Shown piece by piece: positions 51,608 through 64,000 of a DNA stretch of 64,000 nucleotides. Position 1 is the stretch's first letter. Every line of letters begins with the position of its first letter. The notes under the pieces are model-generated. The model was given only the letters and a program-made list of their open reading frames with translations, did no database searches and was not told the DNA's origin. This stretch comes from Bradyrhizobium sp. BRP22 (GTDB lineage Bacteria > Pseudomonadota > Alphaproteobacteria > Rhizobiales > Xanthobacteraceae), in contig NZ_JADYVX010000019.1 in the NCBI RefSeq assembly GCF_020194175.1, positions 1 to 64,000 of the forward strand, written 5' to 3'. A program made the position numbers and the translations under genes.

Positions 51608-52375
51608 ATGAACTTGTTCGACATGAAGGGGAAAGTCGCCGTCATCACCGGCTCGACACGCGGCATCGGCCGCGCCATTGCCGAGCGCATGGCGGAGCAT
51701 GGCGCCAAGGTGGTGATCTCCTCGCGCAAGGCCGATGTCTGTGACCAGGTCGCGAAAGAGATCAATGACAAGTACGGCAAGGGCACCGCTGTTGCGATTG
51801 CCGCGAACATCTCGAGCAAGGAGAACCTTCAGAACCTCGTCGACGAAAGCAATCGCGCCTTCGGCAAGATCGACGTTCTGGTCTGCAACGCAGCGTCGAA
51901 TCCCTATTATGGTCCGCTGGCCGGCATCTCCGACGATCAGTTCCGCAAGATCCTCGAGAACAACATCGTCGCCAACAACTGGCTGATCTCGATGGTGGTG
52001 CCGCAGATGATCGAGCGCAAGGACGGCTCGATCATCATCGTGTCCTCGATCGGCGGCCTGAAGGGCTCGACCATCCTCGGCGCCTACGCGATCTCGAAGG
52101 CCGCCGACATGCAGCTCGCGCGCAACCTTGCCTGCGAATACGGCAAGCACAATATCCGTGTGAACTGCATCGCGCCCGGCCTGATCAAGACCGACTTTGC
52201 CAAGGCGCTGTGGGACAATCCGGAGAACCTGAAGGCCTCGACCGCACGCTCACCGCTGCAGCGCATCGGCATCCCCGACGAGATCGCCGGCTGCGCGGTG
52301 CTGATGGGATCGAAGGCCGGCGACTTCATGACCGGCCAGACCGTGGTGATCGACGGCGGCGCGACGATCAGTTGA
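51608..52375 (+). CDS. SDR family oxidoreductase
   Basis: A 255-residue short-chain dehydrogenase. GKVAVITGSTRGIGRAIAER is the dinucleotide motif, VLVCNAASNPYYGPL the NAG-equivalent (as NAAS), IIIVSSIGGLKGSTILGAYA, then ISKAADMQLARNLA, the catalytic Ser and YxxxK, and VNCIAPGLIKTDFAKALWDN the PG motif. GAGAAAC precedes ATG at 51608. It is probably in one transcript with the histidine phosphatase. A beta-oxidation-like or steroid role is likely (inference). Confidence 0.9.
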   Translation: MNLFDMKGKVAVITGSTRGIGRAIAERMAEHGAKVVISSRKADVCDQVAKEINDKYGKGTAVAIAANISSKENLQNLVDESNRAFGKIDVLVCNAASNPYYGPLAGISDDQFRKILENNIVANNWLISMVVPQMIERKDGSIIIVSSIGGLKGSTILGAYAISKAADMQLARNLACEYGKHNIRVNCIAPGLIKTDFAKALWDNPENLKASTARSPLQRIGIPDEIAGCAVLMGSKAGDFMTGQTVVIDGGATIS

Positions 52376-52384
52376 GGCCCTGTT

Positions 52385-52479
52385 CGTCATTCCGGGGCGC
52401 GCGTTAGCGCGAACCCGGAATCCAGAAGTTGGGGCTCGAGATTCCGGGTTCAGCCCTGCGGGCTGCCCCGGAATGACGG
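52385..52479. repeat. Palindromic intergenic repeat, 'CATTCCGGGG' type (second copy)
   Basis: CGTCATTCCGGGGCGCGCGT is mirrored by TTCAGCCCTGCGGGCTGCCC, then CGGAATGACGGC. It matches the copy at 2766-2862 in both arms with a different centre. It sits between two convergent genes. Confidence 0.85.
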
Positions 52480-52481
52480 CG

Positions 52482-53702
52482 TCAGTCCAGCGCGGCGTAG
52501 ACGCCGTTCCTGACCAGCGTGCGGGTGTAGTCGCGCTGGCCTGGGCCCTGCGACATGAACACCGCGAACAGGTCCTCGACCGGATCGATCCAGAAGAAGG
52601 TGCCGGCGACGCCGCTCCAGAAGAACTGGCCGACCGAGCCCGGAAATGGCGCGATGCCCTGATGAGTGCGCACCGCGAAGCCGAGACCGAAGCCGTGGCC
52701 GGGCGGAACCAGCGCGCCCTGGATCTTGACGTCTGGGCCGAGATGATCGGAGGCCATCAGTTGCAGTGTCTTGCGACCGATGATCCTGGTGCCGTCGAGT
52801 GCGCCGCCACTCAGCAGCATCTGCGCGAAGCGGGCATAGTCCATCGTGGTCGAAACCAGACCGCCGCCGCCGGACTCCATCGCGGGCTTCTCGAGCATGT
52901 TGAAGAGCTGCACCTTCTCGCCGTTCCATGGATCGGTCGCGAACGCCTCGGCGAGCCGGCTCGCATTCTCTTCGCCGGTGTAGAAGGCGGTCTCGGTCAT
53001 CTGCAGCGGCGCCAGGATGCGTTCGGTCAGGAAGGCGCCGAGCGTCTTCCCGCTGATGACCTCGATGATGCGGCCGAGGATGTCGGTGGAGCGGCTGTAG
53101 TTGAACTCGGCGCCGGGCTGGCAGATCAGCGGCATGCTGGCGAGCAGGGTGGCGTGCTCGGCATTGGTGATCTTGCGGCTGCGCAGGCGCGATTGCTGGT
53201 AGAGCTGCTGCACCAGGCCGTTGCCGGTGTGGTCGTAGGTGAGGCCGGACGTATGGCGAAGCAGGTCCTGGATCGTCATCTGGCGGCTCGCCGGCTCCAG
53301 CTCGAGCTTGCCGTTGTGCTCGACGCCGACCTTGGTCTCGGCGAATTCCGGGATGAATTTCGCGACGGGATCGCTGAGCAGGAGCTGGCCGTCCTCGAGC
53401 AGCATCATGATGCCGACCGAGACGATCGGCTTGGTCATCGAGAAGATGCGGAAGATGGTGTCATGCGCCATCGGCGCCCCTTCGGGAGCCTGCCGGCCGA
53501 TGGCGTCGAACCAGCCGATCTGACCGCGCCTCGCCACCAGCACGGTGGCGCCGGGGATGGTTCCCTTGTCGACCTCGCGCTTGAAGCTGTCGGACATCCG
53601 CTGCAGCCGGAGGCTGGAGAGACCAAGCTGCTCCGGCTTGGCGGTGGGCAGGGCTGGCGTCTGCAGGGCGGATGTCGGCCTGGTGGCGGTTTGCGCGTTC
53701 AT
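52482..53702 (-). CDS. Serine hydrolase (beta-lactamase / EstB family)
   Basis: A 406-residue class C beta-lactamase-like esterase. FRIFSMTKPIVSVGIMMLLE carries the SxxK motif with the nucleophile Ser. FNYSRSTDILGRIIEVISGK holds the Tyr of the second motif (Y-S-R-S instead of YxN). QDLLRHTSGLTYDHTGNGLV is the family's HTSG block, and GHGFGLGFAVRT the third strand region. The start is at MNAQTATRPT. It is cytoplasmic, with no signal peptide visible. It may hydrolyse lactones or small esters in the same lipid pathway. Confidence 0.88.
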   Translation of the reverse strand: MNAQTATRPTSALQTPALPTAKPEQLGLSSLRLQRMSDSFKREVDKGTIPGATVLVARRGQIGWFDAIGRQAPEGAPMAHDTIFRIFSMTKPIVSVGIMMLLEDGQLLLSDPVAKFIPEFAETKVGVEHNGKLELEPASRQMTIQDLLRHTSGLTYDHTGNGLVQQLYQQSRLRSRKITNAEHATLLASMPLICQPGAEFNYSRSTDILGRIIEVISGKTLGAFLTERILAPLQMTETAFYTGEENASRLAEAFATDPWNGEKVQLFNMLEKPAMESGGGGLVSTTMDYARFAQMLLSGGALDGTRIIGRKTLQLMASDHLGPDVKIQGALVPPGHGFGLGFAVRTHQGIAPFPGSVGQFFWSGVAGTFFWIDPVEDLFAVFMSQGPGQRDYTRTLVRNGVYAALD

Positions 53703-53870
53703 GGTCTCTCCCGTTCGTTCTTGTTGTCGCGGCTGAAGCCGCTGCCGGCTATACATAAAGTCTGGCCCAGAAGCAGGATCTTGAACAGGGCGTTTGCTGC
53801 TTCGCCCTTGCATTCGGGGCATGCCCTGTGCTTCAAACGGCGCGAACCGGCGGCGACGCTTCGGTTCCTT

Positions 53871-53946
53871 AGGAGTGTAGCTCAATTGGTAGAGCACCGG
53901 TCTCCAAAACCGGGGGTTGGGAGTTCGAGCCTCTCCACTCCTGCCA
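53871..53946 (+). tRNA. trnW: tRNA-Trp (CCA)
   Basis: A 76-nt sequence with acceptor stem AGGAGTG/CACTCCT, D-loop AGCTCAATTGGTAGAGC, anticodon loop CTCCAAA (anticodon CCA), T-loop TTCGAGC and an encoded CCA end. tRNA-Trp directly before secE is the usual arrangement in bacteria. Confidence 0.97.
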
Positions 53947-54165
53947 GAGTTGCCGATATCTTGACCTTTGGCTGTTCCCGCAGTACATAGCCGCCACCTG
54001 CAGCCGGCCCGCTTTTGAACGCGGATATCCGGCGCGGCTTTGATATCCCCCGAACAATCGAGCCTGCTTCCCGGCTCATCCTTCGCGAGAGGGCTGGGCG
54101 CTCAAGGATTGTTCGGATTCCTGAAACACTTGAATCGTCTGACGACGGACGCGGACTTAACAAGA

Positions 54166-54357
54166 ATGGCTTTCAGCCCGTTCAAATTCCTGCAGGAAGT
54201 GCGCTCGGAGACCGCCAAGGTCACCTGGCCGACCCGTCGTGAGACGACAATCACCACGATCATGGTCTTCGTGATGGTCGCGCTGGCGTCGATCTTCTTC
54301 TTCGCCGCGGACCAGATCATCCGCTATCTTATTACCCTCATCCTGGGCATCCACTGA
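54166..54357 (+). CDS. secE: Preprotein translocase subunit SecE
   Basis: A 63-residue single-span subunit of the SecYEG channel. FKFLQEVRSETAKVTWPTRR, then ETTITTIMVFVMVALASIFF, is the conserved SecE core, with the amphipathic helix followed by the membrane anchor. The ATG was taken as MAFSPFKF. The stop TGA overlaps the nusG start by one base (TGATG), so the two are translationally coupled. Confidence 0.95.
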   Translation: MAFSPFKFLQEVRSETAKVTWPTRRETTITTIMVFVMVALASIFFFAADQIIRYLITLILGIH

Positions 54358-54908
54358 TGAGCACTCTGACGCAATCGACGGACAAGCGCTGGTACATCGT
54401 CCACGCCTACTCGAACTTCGAGAAGAAGGTGGCGGAGTCGATCCGCGAACAGGCCAAGCAGCGTGGGCTGGAGGAATTGTTCGAGCAGGTGCTGGTGCCG
54501 ACCGAGAAGGTCACCGAGGTGCGCCGCGGCCGCAAGATCGATGCCGAGCGCAAGTTCTTCCCCGGCTACGTGCTGGTGAAGATGAAGCTCACCGACGAAG
54601 CCTTTCACCTGATCAAGAATACCCCGAAGGTAACGGGCTTCCTGGGCGCGGAAAACAAGCCGATGCCGATCTCGGAAGCCGAGGCCATGCACATCCTCCA
54701 GCAGGTGCAGGAGGGCGTTGAACGGCCGAAGGCTACGGTATCGTTCGAGATCGGCGAGAATGTGCGGGTGGCCGACGGTCCGTTCGCCTCGTTCTCGGGC
54801 GTGGTGGAGGAAATCGACGAGGCCCGTTCGCGCGTGAAGGTCGCGGTCTCGATCTTCGGCCGTGCCACCCCGGTCGAACTGGAATTCAATCAGGTCGAGA
54901 AGGTCTGA
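54357..54908 (+). CDS. nusG: Transcription antitermination protein NusG
   Basis: A 183-residue elongation factor of RNA polymerase. KRWYIVHAYSNFEKKVAESI is the NGN domain start, RRGRKIDAERKFFPGYVLVK the RNAP-contacting segment, and FEIGENVRVADGPFASFSGV, then VEEIDEARSRVKVAVSIFGR, the C-terminal KOW domain. Normal length for the family. It links transcription to ribosomes and Rho. Confidence 0.97.
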   Translation: MSTLTQSTDKRWYIVHAYSNFEKKVAESIREQAKQRGLEELFEQVLVPTEKVTEVRRGRKIDAERKFFPGYVLVKMKLTDEAFHLIKNTPKVTGFLGAENKPMPISEAEAMHILQQVQEGVERPKATVSFEIGENVRVADGPFASFSGVVEEIDEARSRVKVAVSIFGRATPVELEFNQVEKV

Positions 54909-55012
54909 TTTGAAGGAGGACGTGGGAGGAAGAGGGCGGTCGCCAGCCGCTCCCGGTCCGAACCACGGAACCTGAACCCGCCGGACAGTGTCCGGCACAA
55001 CAGGAGTGATAC

Positions 55013-55441
55013 ATGGCAAAGAAAGTGACCGGATACCTGAAGCTTCAGGTCCCGGCCGGTGCGGCGAACCCGTCGCCACCGATCGGCCCCGCGCTCGGTC
55101 AGCGCGGTCTCAACATCATGGAATTCTGCAAGGCGTTCAACGCCCAGACGCAGAAGGAAGAGAAGAACACCCCGATCCCGGTGATCATCACGATCTACGC
55201 GGATCGTTCCTTCACCTTCGAGATGAAGACGCCGCCGATGTCTTACTTCTTGAAGCAGGCCGCCAAGATCCAGTCCGGCTCGAAGGCGCCGGGCCGCGAC
55301 AAGGCCGGCCAGGTGACCAAAGCGCAGGTGCGCGAGATCGCCGAGAAGAAGATGAAGGATCTCAATTGCGACACCGTCGAAGCGGCCATGAAGATGGTCG
55401 AGGGCTCCGCCCGTTCGATGGGTCTGGAAGTTGCGGGGTAA
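55013..55441 (+). CDS. rplK: 50S ribosomal protein L11
   Basis: A 142-residue protein of the L7/L12 stalk base. VTGYLKLQVPAGAANPSPPI, then GPALGQRGLNIMEFCKAFNA, is the highly conserved N-domain. The C-domain has KMKDLNCDTVEAAMKMVEGS, then ARSMGLEV. An AGGAGTG lies 8 nt upstream of ATG. It stands 7 nt before rplA. Confidence 0.97.
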   Translation: MAKKVTGYLKLQVPAGAANPSPPIGPALGQRGLNIMEFCKAFNAQTQKEEKNTPIPVIITIYADRSFTFEMKTPPMSYFLKQAAKIQSGSKAPGRDKAGQVTKAQVREIAEKKMKDLNCDTVEAAMKMVEGSARSMGLEVAG

Positions 55442-55447
55442 GGCGCC

Positions 55448-56140
<693 letters not shown>

Positions 56141-56164
56141 CCGCTGGCATGGCGTGAGAGTATA

Positions 56165-56198
56165 AAGAGGGCGGGATCGGGCAGCCGGTTCCGCCCTT
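56165..56198 (+). terminator. Hairpin after rplA
   Basis: AGGGCGG and CCGCCCT pair around a 17-nt loop, followed by TCGCTTT. This is a moderate intrinsic terminator or attenuator. It comes after rplA and before the 2-hydroxyacid dehydrogenase, and would separate the first ribosomal genes from what follows. Confidence 0.55.
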
Positions 56199-56237
56199 CG
56201 CTTTACGGCGTCGCGTAGTTTTCCAGGAACAACAACA

Positions 56238-57194
56238 ATGCCCGATAAGGTCCTGATCTATTCGCGCTTTCCCAAGGCCCAGCTCCAGCGCTTCGGCGAG
56301 CGCTATGAACTCTTGAACGCCGCTGGCAGGCGGCCGGATGAGGCGTTCTCGGCCGAGGAACTCGCTGATATCCGGGCGCTGATTACCGCCGGCGGCAGCG
56401 GAAGGCTCGGTGCCGAGGCCATGGACATGATGCCGAAGCTCGGCGCGATCATCTGCTACGGCACCGGCTATGACGGCATCGATCTTGCCGCCGCCGCCAC
56501 GCGCAACATTGCGGTCGGCAACAGTCCTGGCGCGAATGCGGCCTCGGTGGCGGACATCGCGGTGACGCTGATGCTGGCGGCCGTCCGCCGGTTGCCGGTC
56601 GCTGACAATTATGTGCGGAGCGGCGACTGGGCGGGAGCAAAACCGTCGCCAATGATGCGGCCGCAGGCGGGAATGCGCGGCCGCAAGGTCGGCGTCTACG
56701 GCATGGGCGAGATCGGCCGCAAGATCGCCGCGCGCGTCGCCGCCTTCGAGACCGAGGTCGGCTATTTCAGCCGCAGCCGGCACGACGTGCCGTATCGGTA
56801 TTTTTCGAGCCTCGAAGCGCTGGCCGACTGGTGCAGCATCCTGATGGTTGCAGTGAGGGCCGGCCCCGACAACACCAACGCCGTCAATGCCGACATCCTG
56901 CGCCGGCTTGGCACCGACGGGTTCGTCGTCAATATCTCCCGCGGTTCCGTCATCGATGAGGCCGCGCTGGTCGCAGCGCTGTCGGACCAGACCATCGCCG
57001 GCGCCGGCCTCGACGTCTACGCGACCGAGCCCCATGCGCCTGATACGCTCACCGCATTGCCGAACGTGGTGCTGACCCCGCATATCGGCGGCCACACCCT
57101 GGAATCGCATGTTGCCATGCAGGACTGCGTCCTTGCCAATCTCGATGCGTTTTTCGCCGGCAAGCCATTGCCTTATCAGGTTCGGCTCGCCTGA
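56238..57194 (+). CDS. D-2-hydroxyacid dehydrogenase
   Basis: A 318-residue NAD(P)-dependent oxidoreductase, probably acting on glyoxylate/hydroxypyruvate-like acids. GYDGIDLAAAATRNIAVGNS is the catalytic-domain hinge. GRKVGVYGMGEIGRKIAARV is the Rossmann GxGxxG, VVNISRGSVIDEAALVAALS the catalytic Arg region, GLDVYATEPHAP the Glu, and LTPHIGGHTLESHVAM the catalytic His. It lies between rplA and rplJ, where most bacteria have nothing. The gene is intact and on the same strand. The ATG follows AACAACAACA without a clear Shine-Dalgarno. Confidence 0.92.
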   Translation: MPDKVLIYSRFPKAQLQRFGERYELLNAAGRRPDEAFSAEELADIRALITAGGSGRLGAEAMDMMPKLGAIICYGTGYDGIDLAAAATRNIAVGNSPGANAASVADIAVTLMLAAVRRLPVADNYVRSGDWAGAKPSPMMRPQAGMRGRKVGVYGMGEIGRKIAARVAAFETEVGYFSRSRHDVPYRYFSSLEALADWCSILMVAVRAGPDNTNAVNADILRRLGTDGFVVNISRGSVIDEAALVAALSDQTIAGAGLDVYATEPHAPDTLTALPNVVLTPHIGGHTLESHVAMQDCVLANLDAFFAGKPLPYQVRLA

Positions 57195-57732
57195 ACTGTT
57201 CGCGGCCCGAATTTTGCCCTTGGCAAACGAGGACCGAACCGCTAAACAACCGCCTCCGGGCGTGCTGGCCCTCGCTGGCATGCTCGTGCTCGCATTCCGA
57301 AAACTTGGCTCGATTGGAGATCTTTCCTTCCAGGCATCCTATTTGGATCGCTCGAAAGGAAGGGGACCTCTCGGCCCGGTTGGAGTAAGAGCAGGGGCTT
57401 CGGCTTAGGCCGAGCCTCGATCCTGTCCGAGACTGCAGGCGCCCGCGACAAACTTCGGTTTTTCAACGGCTTAATCGCATGGCCTGCATAGACGGGTGAA
57501 AACCGGATTTTGCTTCGCGCAGAGCCTTAAGCAAGCCGCGCGGGAAGCCGATTTGGTTCGAACCTCGACAGCCCGCGGCCGGAAGGTCGACGGGAGGGCA
57601 GGCTTCAAGAATGTCGTCTTGCCCGGCGTGTCCCTCGGACTTCGGTCCCGAGGCGTAAGGTTTGGGTGGGACGATGGGTGCAACCCGGCGGTCCCGCGCG
57701 AGCGAAAGACCGCCAACCGGAGAGAGCTTGCT
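57195..57732 (+). promoter_or_regulatory. Long leader upstream of rplJ (probable L10-type leader)
   Basis: A 538-nt non-coding stretch ends in GCTTGCTGTG at the rplJ start. Segments with stem potential include GGGACGATGGGTGC, then GGTCCCGCGCGAGC near 57665-57705, and CCCTCGGACTTCGGTCCCGA, GGC near 57630-57655. A promoter and the L10-binding leader that represses rplJL are expected here by family knowledge. The exact structure was not computed. Confidence 0.5.
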
Positions 57733-58251
57733 GTGGAACGAGCGGCAAAAAAAGAGGCGGTCGACCAGCTCAACGAGGTCTTCAAGACCACGTCGGTTGC
57801 GATCGTTGCTCACTATTCCGGCCTCACCGTCGCCCAGATGCAGACCCTGCGCAAGCAGATGAAGCAGGCGGGCGCGTCGGTGAAGGTCTCGAAGAACCGT
57901 CTCGCCAAAATTGCTCTTGAAGGCACTGACGTCGCTGCCATCGGCACCCTCCTGAAGGGGCCGACTGTGATCGCTACCTCCAACGATCCGGTTGCGGCGC
58001 CAAAGGTTGCCATCGATTTCGCCAAGGCGAACGAGAAGTTCGTCATCCTCGGCGGGTCGATGGGCAAAACCGTCCTGAATGTCGACGGCGTCAAGGCGCT
58101 TGCCTCGCTGCCGTCGCTGGATGAACTGCGCGGCAAGCTCGTCGGCCTCATCGTGGCCCCGGCGACCAAGCTCGCCCAGCTCTCCAATGCGCCCGCGGCC
58201 AAGCTCGCGCGCGTCATTCAGGCTCATGCCTCAAAGGGCGAAGCGGCCTGA
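57733..58251 (+). CDS. rplJ: 50S ribosomal protein L10
   Basis: A 172-residue protein that anchors L7/L12 to the stalk. ERAAKKEAVDQLNEVFKTTS, then VAIVAHYSGLTVAQMQTLRK, then GASVKVSKNRLAKIALEGTD, is the N-domain. The C-terminal helix for L7/L12 binding is LSNAPAAKLARVIQAHASKG. The start is a GTG at the usual family position (the frame is open 79 codons further upstream through leader DNA). Followed by rplL. Confidence 0.96.
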   Translation: MERAAKKEAVDQLNEVFKTTSVAIVAHYSGLTVAQMQTLRKQMKQAGASVKVSKNRLAKIALEGTDVAAIGTLLKGPTVIATSNDPVAAPKVAIDFAKANEKFVILGGSMGKTVLNVDGVKALASLPSLDELRGKLVGLIVAPATKLAQLSNAPAAKLARVIQAHASKGEAA

Positions 58252-58307
58252 CGCCCTTCGCAAAACTCAAACCCTGGTTCGAACCAAACGTTTAAGGAAA
58301 CAGATCA

Positions 58308-58688
58308 ATGGCTGACTTGCAGAAAATCGTCGACGACCTTTCGAGCCTCACCGTGCTCGAAGCGGCCGAACTCGCAAAGCTCCTGGAAGAGAAGTGGGGC
58401 GTGTCCGCTGCTGCCGCCGTGGCAGTGGCCGGTCCGGCTGCTGCTGGTGGCGGTGCTGCCGCTCCGGCTGAAGAGAAGACCGACTTCACCGTCGTGCTGG
58501 CTGCCGCCGGCGACAAGAAGATCGAGGTCATCAAGGAAGTCCGCGCCATCACCGGCCTGGGCCTGAAGGAAGCCAAGGACCTCGTCGAAGGCGCTCCGAA
58601 GCCGCTGAAGGAAGGCGTCAACAAGGAAGAAGCCGACAAGATCAAGGCCCAGCTCGAGAAGGCTGGCGCGAAGGTCGAGCTCAAGTAA
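58308..58688 (+). CDS. rplL: 50S ribosomal protein L7/L12
   Basis: A 126-residue protein of the stalk that recruits translation factors. The N-domain is LQKIVDDLSSLTVLEAAELA, then KLLEEKWGVSAAAAVAV. An Ala/Gly hinge (GPAAAGGGAAAPAEEK) follows. The C-domain is DFTVVLAAAGDKKIEVIKEV, then RAITGLGLKEAKDLVEGAPK. Normal length for the family. Confidence 0.97.
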   Translation: MADLQKIVDDLSSLTVLEAAELAKLLEEKWGVSAAAAVAVAGPAAAGGGAAAPAEEKTDFTVVLAAAGDKKIEVIKEVRAITGLGLKEAKDLVEGAPKPLKEGVNKEEADKIKAQLEKAGAKVELK

Positions 58689-59190
58689 CCCCGAGGGGTT
58701 GCGGAGCGAAGATCCCGGGCGAGCAGGGCGGACCCGGGATCGGTCTCGGATCGGGCGAGGCGAAGCCGCGCGCGATCCGGGGGAGGCCATGCAAAAGATG
58801 TGCGACGGGTTGTCGCGCTTCGCATGGTACACAAAAAAGTGTGGGGATTCGCGGGTTTAACCCTCGAATCTCCATGATCGTCATCCCATATCGGGCTGGC
58901 AGCGGAAAACACGGTTGGCGGCGGGGGCGGCAGGGTTCCCGACGCGATCCGTTGGGAGACAGGCAGATTTCGGGCTTTTTCAGTCCGTGAAGCGACAAGT
59001 TTTGACGGGCGGGTGCGTCAAGCGCCCCGCGCGTCCTTTTGCGTTTTGAAGGTCACAAGAACGAATTGAGGATTTTGTTCCTGAATTTGGCCCTTGTTCC
59101 TTCGAGGCGATTCGAAATTCAACCCGGGTGCGGTGGCAGTCGCGCTCCGGAAGGTTCGCCCCAAAAGGGCGGCGAAAATGAGAGGCCACG
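58689..59190 (+). promoter_or_regulatory. rplL-rpoB intergenic with attenuator hairpin
   Basis: A 502-nt gap. GATCCCGGGC and ACCCGGGATC form a perfect stem near 58711-58741, just after rplL, which may attenuate transcription between ribosomal and RNAP genes as in other bacteria. The rest, up to AAAATGAGAGGCCACG before rpoB, holds no supported gene. Confidence 0.5.
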
Positions 59191-63309
<4,119 letters not shown>

Positions 63310-63314
63310 TTTTG

Positions 63315-63425
63315 TGAAGGCGGCGGTGACGCCGCCTTCGCCACCGTCATCGTCCGCGGAGGCGGACGATCCAGTAACCGCGGCAGCGGTGATTACTGGA
63401 TGCCCCGCCTTCGCGGGGCATGACA
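63315..63425. repeat. Hairpin plus 'CGTCATCGTCCGC' palindromic repeat between rpoB and rpoC
   Basis: GAAGGCGGCG-GTGA-CGCCGCCTTC forms a strong stem (63317-63340). It is followed by CGTCATCGTCCGCGGAGGCG, GACGATCCAGTAA, then TTACTGGATGCCCCGCCTTC, GCGGGGCATGAC, the family seen also at 9699-9842. Its insertion into the rpoB-rpoC gap is notable because that operon must stay co-transcribed. Confidence 0.75.
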
Positions 63426-63471
63426 GACAAGGGATGCATGGGCCGACGAAAGTCGGCAGACGGAGAAGACC

Positions 63472-64000
63472 ATGAACCAAGAGATTATGAATCTTTTCAA
63501 TCCGACGACGCCGGCCCAGGTCTTCGACCAGATCCGGATTTCGATCGCGTCCCCGGAGAAGATTCTGTCCTGGTCCTACGGCGAGATCAAGAAGCCGGAG
63601 ACCATCAACTACCGCACCTTCAAGCCGGAGCGGGACGGGTTGTTCTGCGCGCGCATCTTCGGGCCGATCAAGGACTACGAGTGCTTGTGCGGCAAGTACA
63701 AGCGGATGAAGTACAAGGGCATCATCTGCGAAAAGTGCTCGGTCGAGGTCACGCTGTCGCGTGTCCGGCGCGAGCGCATGGGCCATATCGAGCTCGCAGC
63801 GCCTGTCGCCCACATCTGGTTCCTGAAGTCGCTGCCGTCGCGCATCGGCCTTCTGCTCGATATGACGCTGAAGGACCTCGAGCGCATCCTGTACTTCGAG
63901 TACTACGTCGTGCTCGAGCCGGGTCTCACCGCGCTCAAGGACCGTCAGCTCCTGTCGGAAGACGAGTATCTGAAGGCGCAGGACGAATACGGCCAGGACA
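63472..64000 (+). CDS. rpoC: RNA polymerase beta' subunit, N-terminal part (runs off the window)
   Basis: The ATG after GGAGAAGACC opens MNQEIMNLFNPTTPAQVFDQ, then IRISIASPEKILSWSYGEIK. CLCGKYKRMKYKGIICEKC is the N-terminal zinc-binding site, and HIELAAPVAHIWFLKSLPSR, then IGLLLDMTLKDLERILYFEY, the clamp region. About 176 codons are inside the window, and the gene continues past its end. Positioned after rpoB as usual. Confidence 0.97.
   Translation, partial: MNQEIMNLFNPTTPAQVFDQIRISIASPEKILSWSYGEIKKPETINYRTFKPERDGLFCARIFGPIKDYECLCGKYKRMKYKGIICEKCSVEVTLSRVRRERMGHIELAAPVAHIWFLKSLPSRIGLLLDMTLKDLERILYFEYYVVLEPGLTALKDRQLLSEDEYLKAQDEYGQD

Overview
The window comes from a high-GC alphaproteobacterium, most likely Bradyrhizobium or a close relative. 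The tRNA-Trp, secE, nusG, rplK, rplA, rplJ, rplL, rpoB, rpoC run is the standard bacterial order. The intergenic palindromic repeats, the lipid-catabolism gene sets and the LuxR and DUF1127 proteins are all of types I associate with that genus. The genus call is from memory and was not checked by search.

Layout. (1) 1-9 kb: chromosomal catabolic genes. There is a frameshifted secreted protein, an IS630-type transposase tail, a frameshifted epoxide hydrolase, a TetR regulator, an ACAD10/11-like acyl-CoA dehydrogenase with its phosphotransferase partner, an EamA transporter, an exported isoaspartyl methyltransferase and a Tat-type amidohydrolase. (2) 9.4-10.1 kb: four stacked intergenic repeat elements. 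(3) 10.3-28.1 kb: a prophage-like element. It has a P4-type integrase, a cassette of small regulators and metal-binding proteins (13.6-17.6 kb), then on the minus strand a GH25 endolysin, a small membrane protein, a collagen-like/S74 tail fibre and a phage Mu-type baseplate module (gpN, P, gp45, gp46, gp47, gp48). I see no terminase, capsid, sheath, tube or tape measure, so it is a remnant or a tail-only element. (4) 28.1-49.8 kb: an accessory region. It carries an adenylate cyclase-TPR protein, an MBL hydrolase, an MFS carrier, a CapA-like protein, an alpha/beta hydrolase, a SRAP protein, several frameshifted genes, a LuxR regulator, an 845-residue toxin-like protein and two diverged GDSL lipases. 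One dispersed repeat family separates these genes and is not seen outside this region. (5) 49.9-53.7 kb: two SDRs, a histidine phosphatase and a serine hydrolase. (6) 53.9-64 kb: tRNA-Trp and the ribosomal protein/RNA polymerase operon, with a 2-hydroxyacid dehydrogenase between rplA and rplJ. rpoC runs off the end.

How the parts relate. The acyl-CoA dehydrogenase/phosphotransferase pair (3-5.4 kb) and the histidine phosphatase/SDR pair (50-52.4 kb) are genes that I remember as neighbours in relatives, so about 40 kb of accessory DNA may have split one cluster. A 21-nt direct repeat and a second imperfect repeat lie just outside the integrase and at about 49.8 kb, which fits an integration event but is unproven because one of them is a dispersed repeat.

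The most unusual items are three. First is the orphan 845-residue protein at 43983-46520, with a Gly-rich N-terminus, coiled coils around a hydrophobic stretch, and a C-terminus reminiscent of Tc-toxin A subunits. Second is the GDSL pair, whose active-site losses are complementary. Third is the number of genes broken by a frameshift, nearly all in accessory DNA.
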